Assembly: GCA_023653785.1 (NCBI GenBank)
Contig: JAMKCH010056715.1
Location: 62,001 to 126,000, forward strand
Source of the DNA: Ophioderma brevispina
Taxonomy: Eukaryota > Echinodermata > Ophiuroidea > Amphilepidida > Ophiodermatidae
Reading direction: 5' to 3'
DNA length: 64,000 nt
Part shown: piece by piece, positions 10,468-21,850 of the stretch
Numbering within the stretch: the first letter of the stretch is position 1
How the letters are laid out: the number at the start of each line of letters is the position of its first letter
Program-made: the position numbers and the translations under genes
Notes under the pieces: model-generated
Database searches by the model: none
The model's input: only the letters and a program-made list of their open reading frames with translations
Told to the model about the DNA's origin: nothing

Positions 10468-12283
10468 AGGGACCGTTCATTATTTGTAAGGGGGAGGGGT
10501 TGAGAAAAATATAAGGGGTCGTGTAAGTTTTGATCTTACAAACAGTGGGTGTTTAATATTTTTAGAAGAGCAGGGTGGTTATGTAAAATTGTAACGGAAA
10601 GAGTTTCATATGCACCTCTTTAAAATTCTACAAGAAACAAAATATTGTTATTTATGCCCTTACATTAACAAATACCCTAACCCTAAGGCCAAAAATACAT
10701 TAAAAAAAATAAGACATTGTTACATGTAGAAGTTTGTAGGGGGTACGCATGAAACTCTTGCCATTGTTACTTCTAATACTGTATCGACATAATAACAATA
10801 GGCCTAAATCTTTCCATGTGGTTAACTGCTAATTCCAGAAATAATACTAAAACTTTGTGCACAATATAATTTGCCGATTTATTTTGCGGCTAATATGTAG
10901 GCCCGATTGTACCTTACAATAAAAGCCTATAGCCGCTTTTGACTTATTTCCTTGTAGTTTTCTTTTGGAAGCAACTTTTTTGAATCACTAATCAAATGTG
11001 ATTGATATAATAAACCTACCCACTGAGATAAAATTCCTGAACAGGAATGAAAGGGCAGTGGGTATACAGGCTGTCCCAAAAAAAATGTTAACACTCGGAA
11101 TGACAACATTTTGATAAAAAGAAAAGTACGCATCGGTCTGTGTTTGGTATCCCTTTAAAGCCAATAAAATAAGCTTTAATATGCCATTTATTTCATTCCA
11201 ATTTGATACGTAAAACAAAAGATATGCTTCATCAATTATGAGATGGCAAATCAACTTGGTCCGATTTTTGCCTAGAACACTTGAAATGCATGATGCAACA
11301 TGAATACACATGGCTTCATAGCACATCTTCTTTCCCTCTTAAAAAGAAAACAAATATATTTTGCAGTGTTTTTCTATTTACATGTAAGAAAGACCTAGAG
11401 ATTCCTGCCACTGTGTTTTACCAAACGTTCATCGTTGTATCTACCACAACTACTCTTCTAGAAAGAGAAGTGTTGGCTCGAGTTCTTGCTTTTCTGGTTC
11501 GTGGATCTGTATGGCGTGCCACTGGTGTCTTTATTTTCATTTATGCCTGCTTTTTTAGTCCATGTAGGCTTATTATCAGAAGTTTCTCTTTTTTTGTTTA
11601 CTTTCGTGTTTTTGTTGTTTATTCTGCCTATAGAATGTTCTTGGGAATCCAATTAAGAAGTGTCTGGTTGTTTGGTTTAATTTGATTTGGTTTAACATTC
11701 TGGGTAATCTTGAGCGATTTGATAGGCTAACTCTGCTATAGTGAACTGACTGATTAATATTTGAAAAATACGAAATATTGCTGATCATAAAGACAATAAT
11801 CACACTTTATGATAATAATGAAGTTCAAATGGATTGCCAATATCTTCAATAGGTTCGGTTACCAATCAATAACACAATCAATAACCCATATTGGGTATGT
11901 AACAAAATCATGTTTCCCACAATCTTACAAATGTAACCACTGCAAATCGGATCAATCCGAATTTGTACTCTCCTTTTTGACGAAGTATATCTTTTGTTCT
12001 ACATATCACATTGAAATGAAAAAACAAAACGCAATTAAAAGCTTATTTAGTTAGCTTTAAGAGCATACCAAACAAAGACCCATGCGTACTTTAGTTATTT
12101 ACCAAATGCCTGTGTTCCGAGTGTTAACATTTTTTTGGGACAGCCTGTATGGCTATATGTAAAATTTCATTAGGTAATGCAAGGGAATCGTGTAATTTTA
12201 CATCTAACAATGGGGGGTGTAACTTTGTCGTATTAACCTTGAAATATCCCAGCCCCTTCCCTCGTAAATCACGAACGGTCCCT
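10468..12283. mobile_element. AGGGACCGTTC-ended element split by a later insertion
   Basis: The left end AGGGACCGTTCATTATTTG (10468) matches the reverse complement of the right end, which reads AGGGACCGTTCGTGATTTAC from 12283 inward. GGGGGAGGGG-like sequence follows both. Inside the ends, GTAAAATT and related segments also recur inverted. Removing the 1081-bp insertion (11067-12147 plus its TA) leaves about 735 bp. The AGGGACC ends and partly matching 8-bp flanks (CATTGCTT / CATTACAA) would suit a hAT-type non-autonomous element, but the flank match is only 5 of 8. No transposase was seen. Confidence 0.7.
11067..12147. mobile_element. 1081-bp mariner/Tc1-like element with long TIRs
   Basis: The ends are inverted copies starting CAGGCTGTCCCAAAAAAA then TGTTAACACTCGGAA, each flanked by TA (11065-11066 and 12148-12149). 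That is the TA target site and terminal style of the IS630/Tc1/mariner group. Weaker inverted similarity continues for about 180 bp: TTTGGTATCCCTTTAAAGCC, GATACGTAAAACAAAAGATA and related segments near 11137-11230 recur inverted at 11960-12080. Open frames inside (up to 134 codons) carry no recognisable DDE transposase motif, so it appears non-autonomous or decayed. It is inserted in the element at 10468-12283. Confidence 0.85.
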
Positions 12284-13105
12284 CATTACAAACTAGTAAA
12301 TTCAAAGCAGGTATATGTCCTACACACGTAGCTAACACGTCGGCTAAATATTTAGCTGATATTTGAGTGATTCCAAGCCAGAGAGCAAAATTGAGTACTG
12401 TGTCCGTGTAATTGCCTAAACTGTCGAGCGTATAGCCTATTTAACTATGTGGACATTCAACGACACATTAGGAAACATGTGGTGTGATCGATGTAAATGA
12501 ACACAGCGAAGTAGGTCGCTAAATGTGGAATACATAATCTAGGGTTACGACGACAACTTGCAAAAAGGAAATCAAATTTTGGCAAAAATGCTTTACACTA
12601 AAAACACCTATCCACTTGTAATAAATGTTGAAGTAGAAACAAACACCTATTGAGCATGTTAAGTGCCTTGAGTAATTCTAGCCTATTTTGTTCTCTATTA
12701 AGTATGAACAGAAATCGTACCGGCTTTGCCATGAGGATACACTGATTATACCAAGGGATTCTCCCTTACAGATTCTCTCCTCGTTCTGTTAGCAATTGCT
12801 GAAATTGTATATACTTCCTTTCATATCTTTCAGGATATAACGCATGATTATAACACATCCAGAAGTTTTTGGGACCGGGATGCCATGTCCAAAAAACGGT
12901 CAAAAACCCTCGACCTATGGCTTGTTTGGACTAGTTTAAATGTTTTTTTCACGGTTGATTGCAAAAAGTATAAAAAGTGATATCAAATGCTACTACAACA
13001 CATCGATTCACCACCAACGATCAGTTAGTCGGCAGGTCACCCAAGTACTATTGTTCACACTAAAAATTGTTGGACAGGGTCATTTTACATGGGCTTTCAC
13101 AAATA
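12284..13105. other. nothing recognised
   Basis: AT-rich sequence with no supported gene or repeat; the AGAGTG repeat block begins immediately after it. Confidence 0.5.
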
Positions 13106-13360
13106 CTCTCTTAAAATGAAAGAGTGATCACTCTGAATTTCGGAGTCATTTTAAATTAACTCTAATCGAGTGGCTTTTAGCTCTAAAAGAGCGAGAAATG
13201 CTGCCTGACACCGTAACTCGCGGTTAACCGAGCTCACTCTGTTACCGAGTGGCTCAAAATGCCACTCTTCTTCGGAGTGAAGCCCACTCTGAACTCTTAT
13301 CGAGAGTTTAGCTTTTAGCTCTAAAAGAGTGAGAAAATGCTCTTTTTCGGAGTGAACTAA
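13106..13360. repeat. AGAGTG / CTCTAAAAGAG repeat block upstream of the SAM exon
   Basis: Two diverged copies of a segment containing TAGCTCTAAAAGAGYGAGAA (about 13179 and 13315, spacing about 136 bp) are surrounded by many short inverted AGAGTG/CACTCT, CGGAGT and TCGAG words. The motif reappears after the exon at about 13773-13860 (AAAAGAGTGAATT, TTAAAGAGTG, CCACTCTAAAAAGGGAGTGG). The block ends about 45 bp before the ATG at 13407, so it lies where a promoter or 5' UTR would be. It could be a regulatory array or a small repeat family that travels with this exon. Confidence 0.6.
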
Positions 13361-13406
13361 TAGCCAATCAGAACCGCCGCAAATCGCGTGATTATTTTCG
13401 AACAAC

Positions 13407-13488
13407 ATGGCGTACGAGTTAGGCGAGACCGTCAGCAAATGGTTGACCGAAGTTGAAATTAGTGAAGAAATCATAGAGATCTTTACGG
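13407..13488 (+). CDS. probable first coding exon of a SAM-domain protein
   Basis: The ATG at 13407 has a strong context (AACAACATGG) and opens 27 codons plus one base, ending at a consensus donor G/GTGAGT (13489). The peptide starts MAYELGETVSKWLTEVEI and continues SEEIIEIFT. The V-x-x-WL...V-x-I-x-x-x-x-x-x-F spacing is that of helices 1-2 of sterile alpha motif domains, whose next residues are commonly E-N-E-I-D. The last base G and phase-1 intron would allow the expected E. A CCAAT box (13364-13368) lies 39 bp upstream, after the AGAGTG repeat block. SAM domains mediate protein-protein or RNA binding. No downstream exon is visible before 14.9 kb, so this may be the 5' end of a gene with long introns or a stranded duplicate. 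Confidence 0.55.
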
Positions 13489-14900
13489 GTGAGTATATTT
13501 TATGTGTCGGTCACAATTCATAGCATTTACAGACAAAGTGTGGAGAAGCGTGAAATGTTATTTGCTGTAATATCACTCGTAAATACGGTAGTCTGCGCCA
13601 GGCTAGGCCAGGCCTGACGGAATGTACGAAACACACAAATCAGCATTCACACTGAATCAGGCCAATGATGCGCCAAATATTCATTAATGTCACTATGCTA
13701 TTTTAATTCCATAATTCTAAAAAGAAAAAAATAAAAAACTTAAAACAAACAAATTCACAAAGAATCACACATAAAAGAGTGAATTGGCTAGTTCACGTTT
13801 TCCCCCACAGATTAAAGAGTGCCCCACTAGTTCCACTCTAAAAAGGGAGTGGTCTTCGCTTTCTCATAGTAGAGATAGCGTACCACGTACACAGACTTTT
13901 TTGAAGCACACAATTCATTTAATGATTTGTGGATGCTTTAAACATGTTGTGGGATTTCCATAACTTCAGAGTACACGCTTTTTCAAAACTTAAAATGCGT
14001 CGCTTTAATTCGTTGTTTTAACCCCCACAAACACCCTTTCACGTCCAGTTAGATCAACTTAGATATGTAGTTGACATTCCGCAACAATAATACATGATTT
14101 TATAATGAATCAGGTATTTGGGACCTCAAATCAGGACATGTTCTACGAGCGTTTTCGACCAGGACCAGCTATTTGGGGTCACAGCGATTGTATTGTCTTC
14201 TCGGTGTACAAGAAAAATAACGCATGTTGGCGTGACCTTCCTTAATTGACTGCGATACCGGATATCTATGTCGTTATGTGCATTTTGATGTTTTTTGAGG
14301 TTATAGCGCTTCCCTTAGTGCATGCGGTTTACCTTAAAACGTGCTATTGTTGCATTTCCTCTATTGGAGTATTATAGGTCTTGTCCCGATTTCTGTCGAT
14401 CGTGTTCTTTACATTTGCATATACACTGCAACAAATATCCGTGTTATAGGAAACACACTGTGTTTTATTGTCTAAGCGATAATGCTATACTAGTATTGTC
14501 ATGCCCTATTCATACTAGCTATTAAGACGGTTAACCATTAATCCTCGTTAACCTGAGGCCCCTATGCCCCCAATGAACTTGGGGGATAGCCCTGTACCTT
14601 ACCTAGACCTCGATGATGTTTGTTTTTTATGATTTAAAAGGAGTGGAAAAAAGTCAAGTGACAATACATTTAATAAGGTGGGCAAAAAAAAAAAACAACA
14701 GAGGGTTAGCAAGCCGGGGAAAACGAAAGGGGGTGGAGAAAAAAACTGAAGGGGGATGGGTGGCTTGGTAAGCCCCACCCCCCCACCCCCCCTTACGGTA
14801 GACGAGGGTTAAAAAAGGCAGGGTTTTGTTGTCTTGGGAAAGACAGAAATGGATTTTGAACAGGGCTGACATTACTGGACGACAAGTATAGAAAATCTAC
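13489..14900. other. presumed intron or intergenic; no further SAM exon found
   Basis: After the donor at 13489 I found no segment that completes the SAM fold. A polypyrimidine acceptor-like TTTTCCCCCACAG ends at about 13811, but the following sequence is the AGAGTG repeat and does not read as SAM domain. An A- and G-rich patch with C runs lies at 14685-14795. Otherwise nothing is recognised. Confidence 0.45.
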
Positions 14901-17817
14901 GGCCTTTTATCGGATATCAAGATGACCGGGGGTTCCAACAGGACGATTGGAAACAACGGCACCTTTAAAGTAGTACTAAGGTGAAAAGATACAACGCCAA
15001 AAGTACACATTTTTGCCATCAACTACCGACTACCATGTGCAAGTGAGTTAGGATTGTTTAACCTTTGGCTGCTCATCAGACAGAATAAAGAAAGGGGCGT
15101 GATAATCTTCGGAGAAGACAGATGATGATGATGGTCTTTGAACTTGTAACAAAAAGTATGTCAGGTATAAAGGATTCAATTTGCAATGTTAATTTTACTT
15201 CAAGGCCTATCAGAGGATTCCGATGAGGAGAGACACCTTGTTTAAATAAATTGTGTGTGTGTGGTTTTTTGGCTTACACAATGCTTTTGTCCATCATTTT
15301 GTAGAAAACTAAGCTAACTTCCAAGTCTTTCATACAGAAAATCAAAACTGGTTAGACAATTTCGGATCCGGAATAGTTTGTTATACCGGTATCCTATGGC
15401 ACTCTGATAAAGTTGCAAAAATGTTTACTGCATGACACACGGATATCCGATTCATCTCTAACTTTGGAATTATACAGTTCTAGATGAGTATTGTAATACT
15501 ACACAACACAAAATCTATTGTCGAATAGGAAATATTCTAAATCGGCCTTTAACACATCGGCATACACTCAATGGCTATGGTGGGGAATTCGGAAGCAAGA
15601 TTTTAGTACGTACTTCACCCCGAAGTGTATAAAAATCCAAACATTCAATTTGCATTTCGTCTCTTTAAAACATGGTTACCTACACTGTTCAAAAAATTGT
15701 GTGTTTAACGCGGAAAATACTGGAATCTTGCTGACGGTATTCTACCCGTTAAATAAAAAATAACCCAAGATGAATTTGCCGTTATGATGAGAGAAGTTTT
15801 GATATTTTCTCGATGGATTTGGATGAAGAACACACAATTTTGTCATGAAAATGCTCAAAGAATCTCTTTTACAGTAAAGTTGCTTTCTTGCCGATGCACC
15901 TATTTTAAACGATAAAATACTGGCAGATGGGATTCGGTATTCTACCGTTAAAAAAAAACCTTATTTTTTAACAAGTGTACAAGATGTCAATGCATGTAGT
16001 CACCATTCCTTTAAAGCTTTTTGCAATTTTCATGTTCTGAGTTAAACGGAGCTTATGAAACATTACTGTCAGTTGTGTGCTCGTCGGTGTTATGAGGACA
16101 CAGCCGACAGAACGAATTCGATGTCACGTTGGCTTTGACAAATTGGTACTTTTTATGAAATTCGCTAAGTTATATAAACATACTTAATTTATTCAATCAG
16201 AAGTTCTGAGCAAAGGGATAAAATGGCAAGATATAACCCTAATGTATCAACATAATGTTAACTTAAAACTAACCACTTTATGTTAATAAAAAACAACAGG
16301 TATTTGGCGTGTTTAGTGAGTTCCACTAAAAAAGTTGTTAAAATATATATCAAATATTGTTATTGAATCAACGCTGGGCAAACATATATGTTTGAAGACT
16401 GAATTACATGGAACATAAGCTAGATGGGTCAACATAGACGTAAGCAGAACGCACATATAACCCCGGGAAGTTTGTTTAAGCTAGGATAAATCTGAATTAA
16501 ACGAGACATTAAATACTCGTTTCAAAAACAACAATATGATTTACCAAGAAAGCAAATATAACATGGACTTTTGTTTAATATTACTAAGGAGAAATACCGG
16601 ACATGTGTCAATTGGATGATCCGTACAATTAGCAAGACCCCCACCCTAAATAAAAACATTGGCTTCTGATAACGACGTTTCTAATGATGTAACGGGAGCG
16701 AAAAATGTCATAGACTCCCTAGGGAGGATCTCCGTTATTCATGTAGTCAACACTAATGATCGAGTCAATACAAGCATTACAAAGTACATTGAACGATTTT
16801 TTAAAAACAAATATTGATATGTTGCAGTTTGTCTAAAACACTTCTTCCTCCAGAAAGGTCAAATGAACCCGCGTCACGGAAGATGGGTTCAACTATTTGA
16901 TCTATCTTATGGAGCCACAATGCCAATGGCTTGTAAATGTGACCGCAGAATGGACATTTGATCATTAACGTAATTTTGTCTTCCGTGTTTAAGAATAATT
17001 AATAGTAATAATAATAAAATATTTAATTATGAAAATAATGAACAATACAAGAAAAAAAAGACTATCTCATATTAATAGTAGTTCGTCGATTTTAATCAAA
17101 TGAGGTTCTGTTCTATGTAGTATGGTTGATTCCAACCGCAAACCCAAAGGGAGGAAAACGAAGGTTGCTCTCAATTTCATCTCAAATTGTACAATAAAAA
17201 GCAAATCACCAATAAATACATAAAACCAATACACTTGAGAGCGTAAAACACAAAAAGACAGCCACCAGTTGATTGAATACGCTGAAACATTGAAATGGAC
17301 GTGATCACAACACAAAAACTTTTAAATTCTTTTTGTTTGAATTTGAATTAACAATTCCTTCTCTTCATACATGCAAAGAATGAATCTTCATAAATGCGTT
17401 ACAACAACTCCTCAAAACGACCCCATTTTGTAAAAGTAGGCTAATTTAAGCAGCGAATTGTGTTAAATATATAAAGAGATGAACACATTAATTTTTAAAA
17501 AATCTTCCCTATTTCAAAAGAAATCTGAAAAGCGCCTAAGGAGGTGTGTGAACCATAAAACAACTTGACACGCATCTAACATATATTTATAAGTATGAGC
17601 ACGCATGATGTGTGTAAGGCGTGAGCAACATGTGGCATGACATTTTAATGGAAGTTAAGTAGTGACGCGTGCTTTGGTAAAAGGGTTTTTTTAACGCTTT
17701 GTATATTTTCTAATTTTCAGGCGCGATGTTATGTAACCGTGATGTCACCGATGTGTACAAACAAAAAATAAGGATTATAAATCAAGGAGTAAGTCTATGC
17801 AAAGGCTATGTTCTGTG
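14901..17817. other. AT-rich stretch; one diverged direct repeat
   Basis: Contains a diverged direct repeat: AAAATACTGG...GGTATTCTACCCGTTAAA near 15714-15760 and AAAATACTGG...GGTATTCTACCGTTAAA near 15923-15953. The rest shows no coding or repeat structure I can support. Confidence 0.5.
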
Positions 17818-18068
17818 TACGAGGGGATAGAAAAGAACGATAGAGAAGGAGAAAGAAAGGAAAGGCGAGGTGTGGTGCGAGATGGGAGCCAATGGTCGAA
17901 TGAGAAACGGAAAGATAAGGAAATGGAAATAGAATCGAAAGAAAAACGAGGAAGACGAGTGAAAAAGGACCGGGCACGGGGGGACAAAATACTGTAGAGT
18001 AATTAGAATTAGAGTGAGGGGAAGAGAAGAGTGGAAAGGAAGAAAACGGAGACGGAGACCGAGAAGAA
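17818..18068 (+). repeat. 250-bp purine-rich tract
   Basis: The plus strand is overwhelmingly A and G for about 250 bp (GAAAGAAAGG, GGAAGACGAG, GGAGACGGAGACCGAG-type words) without a fixed period. Frames through it look like charged K/E/R-rich proteins on one strand and S/F/P/L-rich proteins on the other, which is a composition artefact. Such tracts can form triplex (H-DNA) structures. Confidence 0.7.
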
Positions 18069-19734
18069 AACAAATGTTAATATTGAAATCAGGGGAAGAT
18101 GTACTATCATCTTAAAAGACGATGCTTGCTAAAACATTATAGGCGTCGAGGCGTTAAGCAACTTTGTGCTTGTTCGCACAAGTTCCCTTTCCTAAGCAAA
18201 CAAGCACCATTTCCTTTTAATACTTGAATTTACTGACTTATTCAGGTTGTCTTTTTTATCAACGAATTACAGTTTAAAGACGGGATACAGCTGATTTCTA
18301 GTGCTTAGTCACGGAGTTTGACATTGTTTCCTCACTACAGATGCGCTGTGGGAATATTGAGCAAAAATTTCACACTCCCTTGGCTTCTTTAGATGATCTT
18401 ACAGTTCAACGACATTTGCGATTTAACTGATGTCGACGATTGTTGGATTGTTGTTTATAATTACCATCAAGTAGGATCTCGATTTTCATTGGATAATCGC
18501 CGGAATTTACCGACTAGATATATCCGTATCTCCCCTCGGAGCGTCAGTCCAACGTCCGTATCATGTCAGTTGGGAACTGCGCATGCGTGACAACAAAAAT
18601 CCAAAATTCGGCGTTAATTTTTGAAGTAAAGCACTGCTCGAATTTGGCGATTTTTTTGTAAGGGAATATTGTTAGCAGTTGAGCCGATTTGGAACAAGAT
18701 TGCAGTATATCGTTCTCACATCTACTAAAGACTTTAAAATAGATCAAAAATTTTTGTTTTTGTGAATCAGAAAAAGATGATTTTTTAGGGATTTTTATTT
18801 TCAAAGATTCCTGTCGCTGAAAATTCGTCACCCTTGCATAATTAAAACAATTCCCTACGTGGTTTTACCGGGGGGCTTTTGTTTTGGGCTCTTGGTTTTT
18901 TTTGGGGGGAGAGGACGCCCGATGTTCTATATAGCGTTGGGATTTAAGAGGTTTGCCAGGTCCTGTTGCGAGCTCTATGGAAAAATCCCTAAATCGGCAT
19001 TAATATGCCTGCATTGATTCATCCTAAACCGCTTGATGAATTCATTCAATTTTTACCATACGGCAAGAAGAATCATTTAAAACAATTTTGTTCTGCGAAC
19101 TTTTAGTTCGTAGAAGACAATTTGGAGAGAAACTGCATTTGGAAATTCAATTTACACGACATTTCAAAAATCCCTAGACTGGTTGAGACGTTTATTTATT
19201 TAAATTTAGTCTCATTCTCATGTATTATGGGTCCTACCACGCCTTTTTGACTCCACGAGGTTCGACCACGAACGTATACAAACGTTCTACGAGACTACGG
19301 CGCTCATGCTGCAACCCAAGAGACCCGACGTATTGACAGGGGGTGGATCATATCGCGCCACATTTTGCTCAATTCCTTTCCAAGACCGATTTGTCATAGT
19401 TGATCGCAGTTGTTTTCTGTGAAGTAAAGTATAGATTGTTGTATGGGTTCGGCCTTTTGCAGTAAACGGTTTTCGCCCAGTTATGACAGAAAAAGACCGT
19501 ATCATGAGCTTTTAAAACATAGAATCTATATCATGTTTATTTACTGGCCATTTATATAGCGTGCTAATTCCCGAGGGATGCCAAAAATAAATCCGACCTC
19601 CCCCCCTACCTAAAAAAAAATAGAAAAATTTTTTTGTTTGTGAATCATCCTTACTAATTTTATTTAGGCCATTGTTTGTGCTTATTTTGTTCTGCTTGGG
19701 TATGATAATAAAATCGTTTTTAGGTGAGTGTTGA
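18069..19734. other. no gene seen
   Basis: Contains short open frames with no family pattern. CTAGATATATCCGTATCTCC at about 18513-18532 resembles one arm of the hairpin at 19735-19802 (CTAGATGAATCCGTATCACC), so both may be ends of one small repeat family. Confidence 0.45.
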
Positions 19735-19802
19735 CGTGATACAGATTACATCTAGTCTCGGATTATGTATATGACCTCCTCGACTAGATGAATCCGTATC
19801 AC
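19735..19802. repeat. small hairpin repeat
   Basis: GTGATACAGATTACATCTAG...TC at the left pairs with GACTAGATGAATCCGTATCAC at the right, about 25 bp per arm with a few mismatches and a short central loop. One arm is similar to 18513-18532. Function unknown. Confidence 0.6.
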
Positions 19803-19917
19803 CCCAAAATAACCTAATAAATAATAGTATTTCCTTTTTCAGGGGGTTGTTCTTTTTATGCCTAATGGTTTATTCTCAATTGTTCCAATCCTTGCACACG
19901 GTTCAATTCTTAATTTA

Positions 19918-20206
19918 ATCCAATTCCCATTTGGTCCAATTCCCATCTGGTCCAATTCCCATTTGGTCCAATTTCCATTTGGTCCAATTCCCATCTGGTC
20001 CAATTCCCATCTGGTCCAATTCCCATTTGGTCCAATTCCCATTTGGTCCAATTCCTATTTGGTCCAATTCCTATTTGGTCCAATTCCCATTTGGTCCAAT
20101 TCCCATTTGCTCAAATTTCCATTTGGTCCAATTCCCATTTGGTCCAATTCCCATTTGGTCCAATTTCCATTTGGTCCAATTTCCATTTGGTCCAATTCCC
20201 ATTTGG
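19918..20206 (+). repeat. 16-bp minisatellite, about 18 copies
   Basis: A head-to-tail array of TCCAATTCCCATTTGG with C/T variants (CCCATCTGG, TTTCCATTTGG, TCCTATTTGG). Because 16 is not a multiple of 3, all three frames cycle through the same 16-residue pattern (GPIPIWSNSHLVQFPF) and stay open on both strands. The apparent 178-codon protein over it is therefore a repeat artefact. Units are very similar, so the array is probably recent or kept uniform by slippage or conversion. Confidence 0.95.
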
Positions 20207-21489
20207 CAATTTCAACACATTGTTTCATAGCCGCCATAACTGAAATGCTACAATATTCCTCGATTTACTGTTTTTTTTTTAAACCAATGGACAATTTTAT
20301 ATTTAATATTTTAGCTCTACGAGTAATTGTTATACAATTATCTTTCATATACGACATAAATTGCATTGCTTCAACTGAGTTAACTTTTTTCTGACCACGT
20401 TTGTAGCTTCCTATATACATCACACTTCATGGCCGCCTATTGGATTTTTCAGCCAGATTCCGCCAGTTCCCTAGATTTGCTGCATTTTTAACCAAGGGAC
20501 ATGTTTTCTTATGTTTTGAATGTTTATACAGAAATATTATACAAATATCTTTCATACATTTTTAATTACATGACTTCGGCTTAATTTTTTGTCTGTTGAT
20601 ACTTATAAAAAATAGTTGAACCGTCTATGTACACCAACAGCTGTGTTAACATTTCACTTTAGTTCTGTCGATTTGTCCAAAATGGGAACGCCCGTGATGA
20701 TTAAATGGGAAAAAAATGTGGTTCTATGAAATGGGTTAAAGGGACCCCAAGTCTAAAATGGATCAAATGCCATTGGAACAAGTGGAAGAGTTAACGCAAG
20801 AACTGTAAGCGCACCTGCATTAATCAAGTTAATACCATGGTAGCAACGCCTTTAATTTATATGCAATCAACTAAAACCGCGGAAACACCTAATGACACCA
20901 AAAGCACACCACACGTAAGATCCTATCGGATGTGAAAAGCCTACAACGTCCTTCGTTATATGAATATACCGGAGGAATGTTGAAATAATAACGCCTTCGA
21001 AAAGATCGGCTTTCCAACCCATGGACAACATAACTTAATTGACTTGTTAGTAGCATCATCTAAAGTCCGTAAAACACTAGATTTGATTATATTGCACGGA
21101 ATGGAATAGCATGGTACTTGGTATTACTGGTTATCGTGTTCATTGTTTATTATGAATTTTGGGTAATCTTCGGGTTTTAGTTGTTTGTTGTTTTGATTTT
21201 ACACATCGTCGCACATGTTTAATGCGGTCCGCCCTCAAAGCCTAGCAAAATGTATCTATACTTACTACAGATATACCAAATCAGATTTTTGATGATTTTT
21301 GCGATTAGGATTATCAAATCAGCTGATAGTGCATTTAATATTAAGTGACATAGATGATGATTTGTGGCACACTACCAGCATGGTGGGGTTATAATAAAGA
21401 TGAGGCAAATTAACAACTAAGAATATATGTATGCCAGAGTATCTGCAATGAGGTCTACAACGCAGTAACCGTCCGATCTAGGGTTAGTT
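20207..21489. other. nothing recognised
   Basis: AT-rich sequence with no supported coding or repeat feature. Confidence 0.5.
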
Positions 21490-21850
21490 TAGGAAGCGGG
21501 GGGCTCTTTGAGTGTTGGGGCGGGGGGGGGGTGCGGAAAGCTGAATTTTTTGTTTGGGCAAAAGTGAAATTCGGTGCGTGGGGGGGCAAACACAGAGCAA
21601 AAATTCCAAAATTGAGATTGTTAACAAATTTTGGGCCAAAATGGGTATTGCCCAAATTGGTTGCCTTTTTTTGCCCAAAATCGTGCTTTTTGGTTTTAAA
21701 TTGTATTTTTCTTTTGGCCGGGTGGGAGGGGAGAGGGGGGCGCAAACTGGAGGGGGGGGGTGACAAGAAAAAAAATGGGGAGGAATTTGTCCCCTTTCGC
21801 TGGCGCCGCCCATTGCCTCCCCACCCTCCCACTGAGTGTTTGCGGTGGGC
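21490..21850 (+). repeat. G-run-rich repeat segment
   Basis: Several G runs (8-10 long) near 21497-21533, 21580-21586 and 21720-21763, plus GCCCAAA/TTTGGGC words repeated inside (GGGCCAAAATGGGTATTGCC, TTGCCCAAAATCG). Long frames on both strands are proline- or glycine-rich and come from the G runs. The segment resembles the G-rich interspersed repeats common in marine invertebrates; its own family is not known to me. G-quadruplex formation is possible. Confidence 0.5.

Noticed and set aside
11281..11685. 134-codon frame as the transposase of the 11-kb element
   Set aside because: No helix-turn-helix or DDE-type motif and mostly F/V/S from T-rich DNA.
13151..13474. 107-codon minus-strand frame opposite the SAM exon
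   Set aside because: It is the antisense of the exon and of the AGAGTG repeats; starts within the opposite exon and has no family pattern.
19858..20394. 178-codon frame and three other frames over the minisatellite
   Set aside because: All follow from a 16-bp tandem repeat without stop codons in any frame; no start or domain outside the array.
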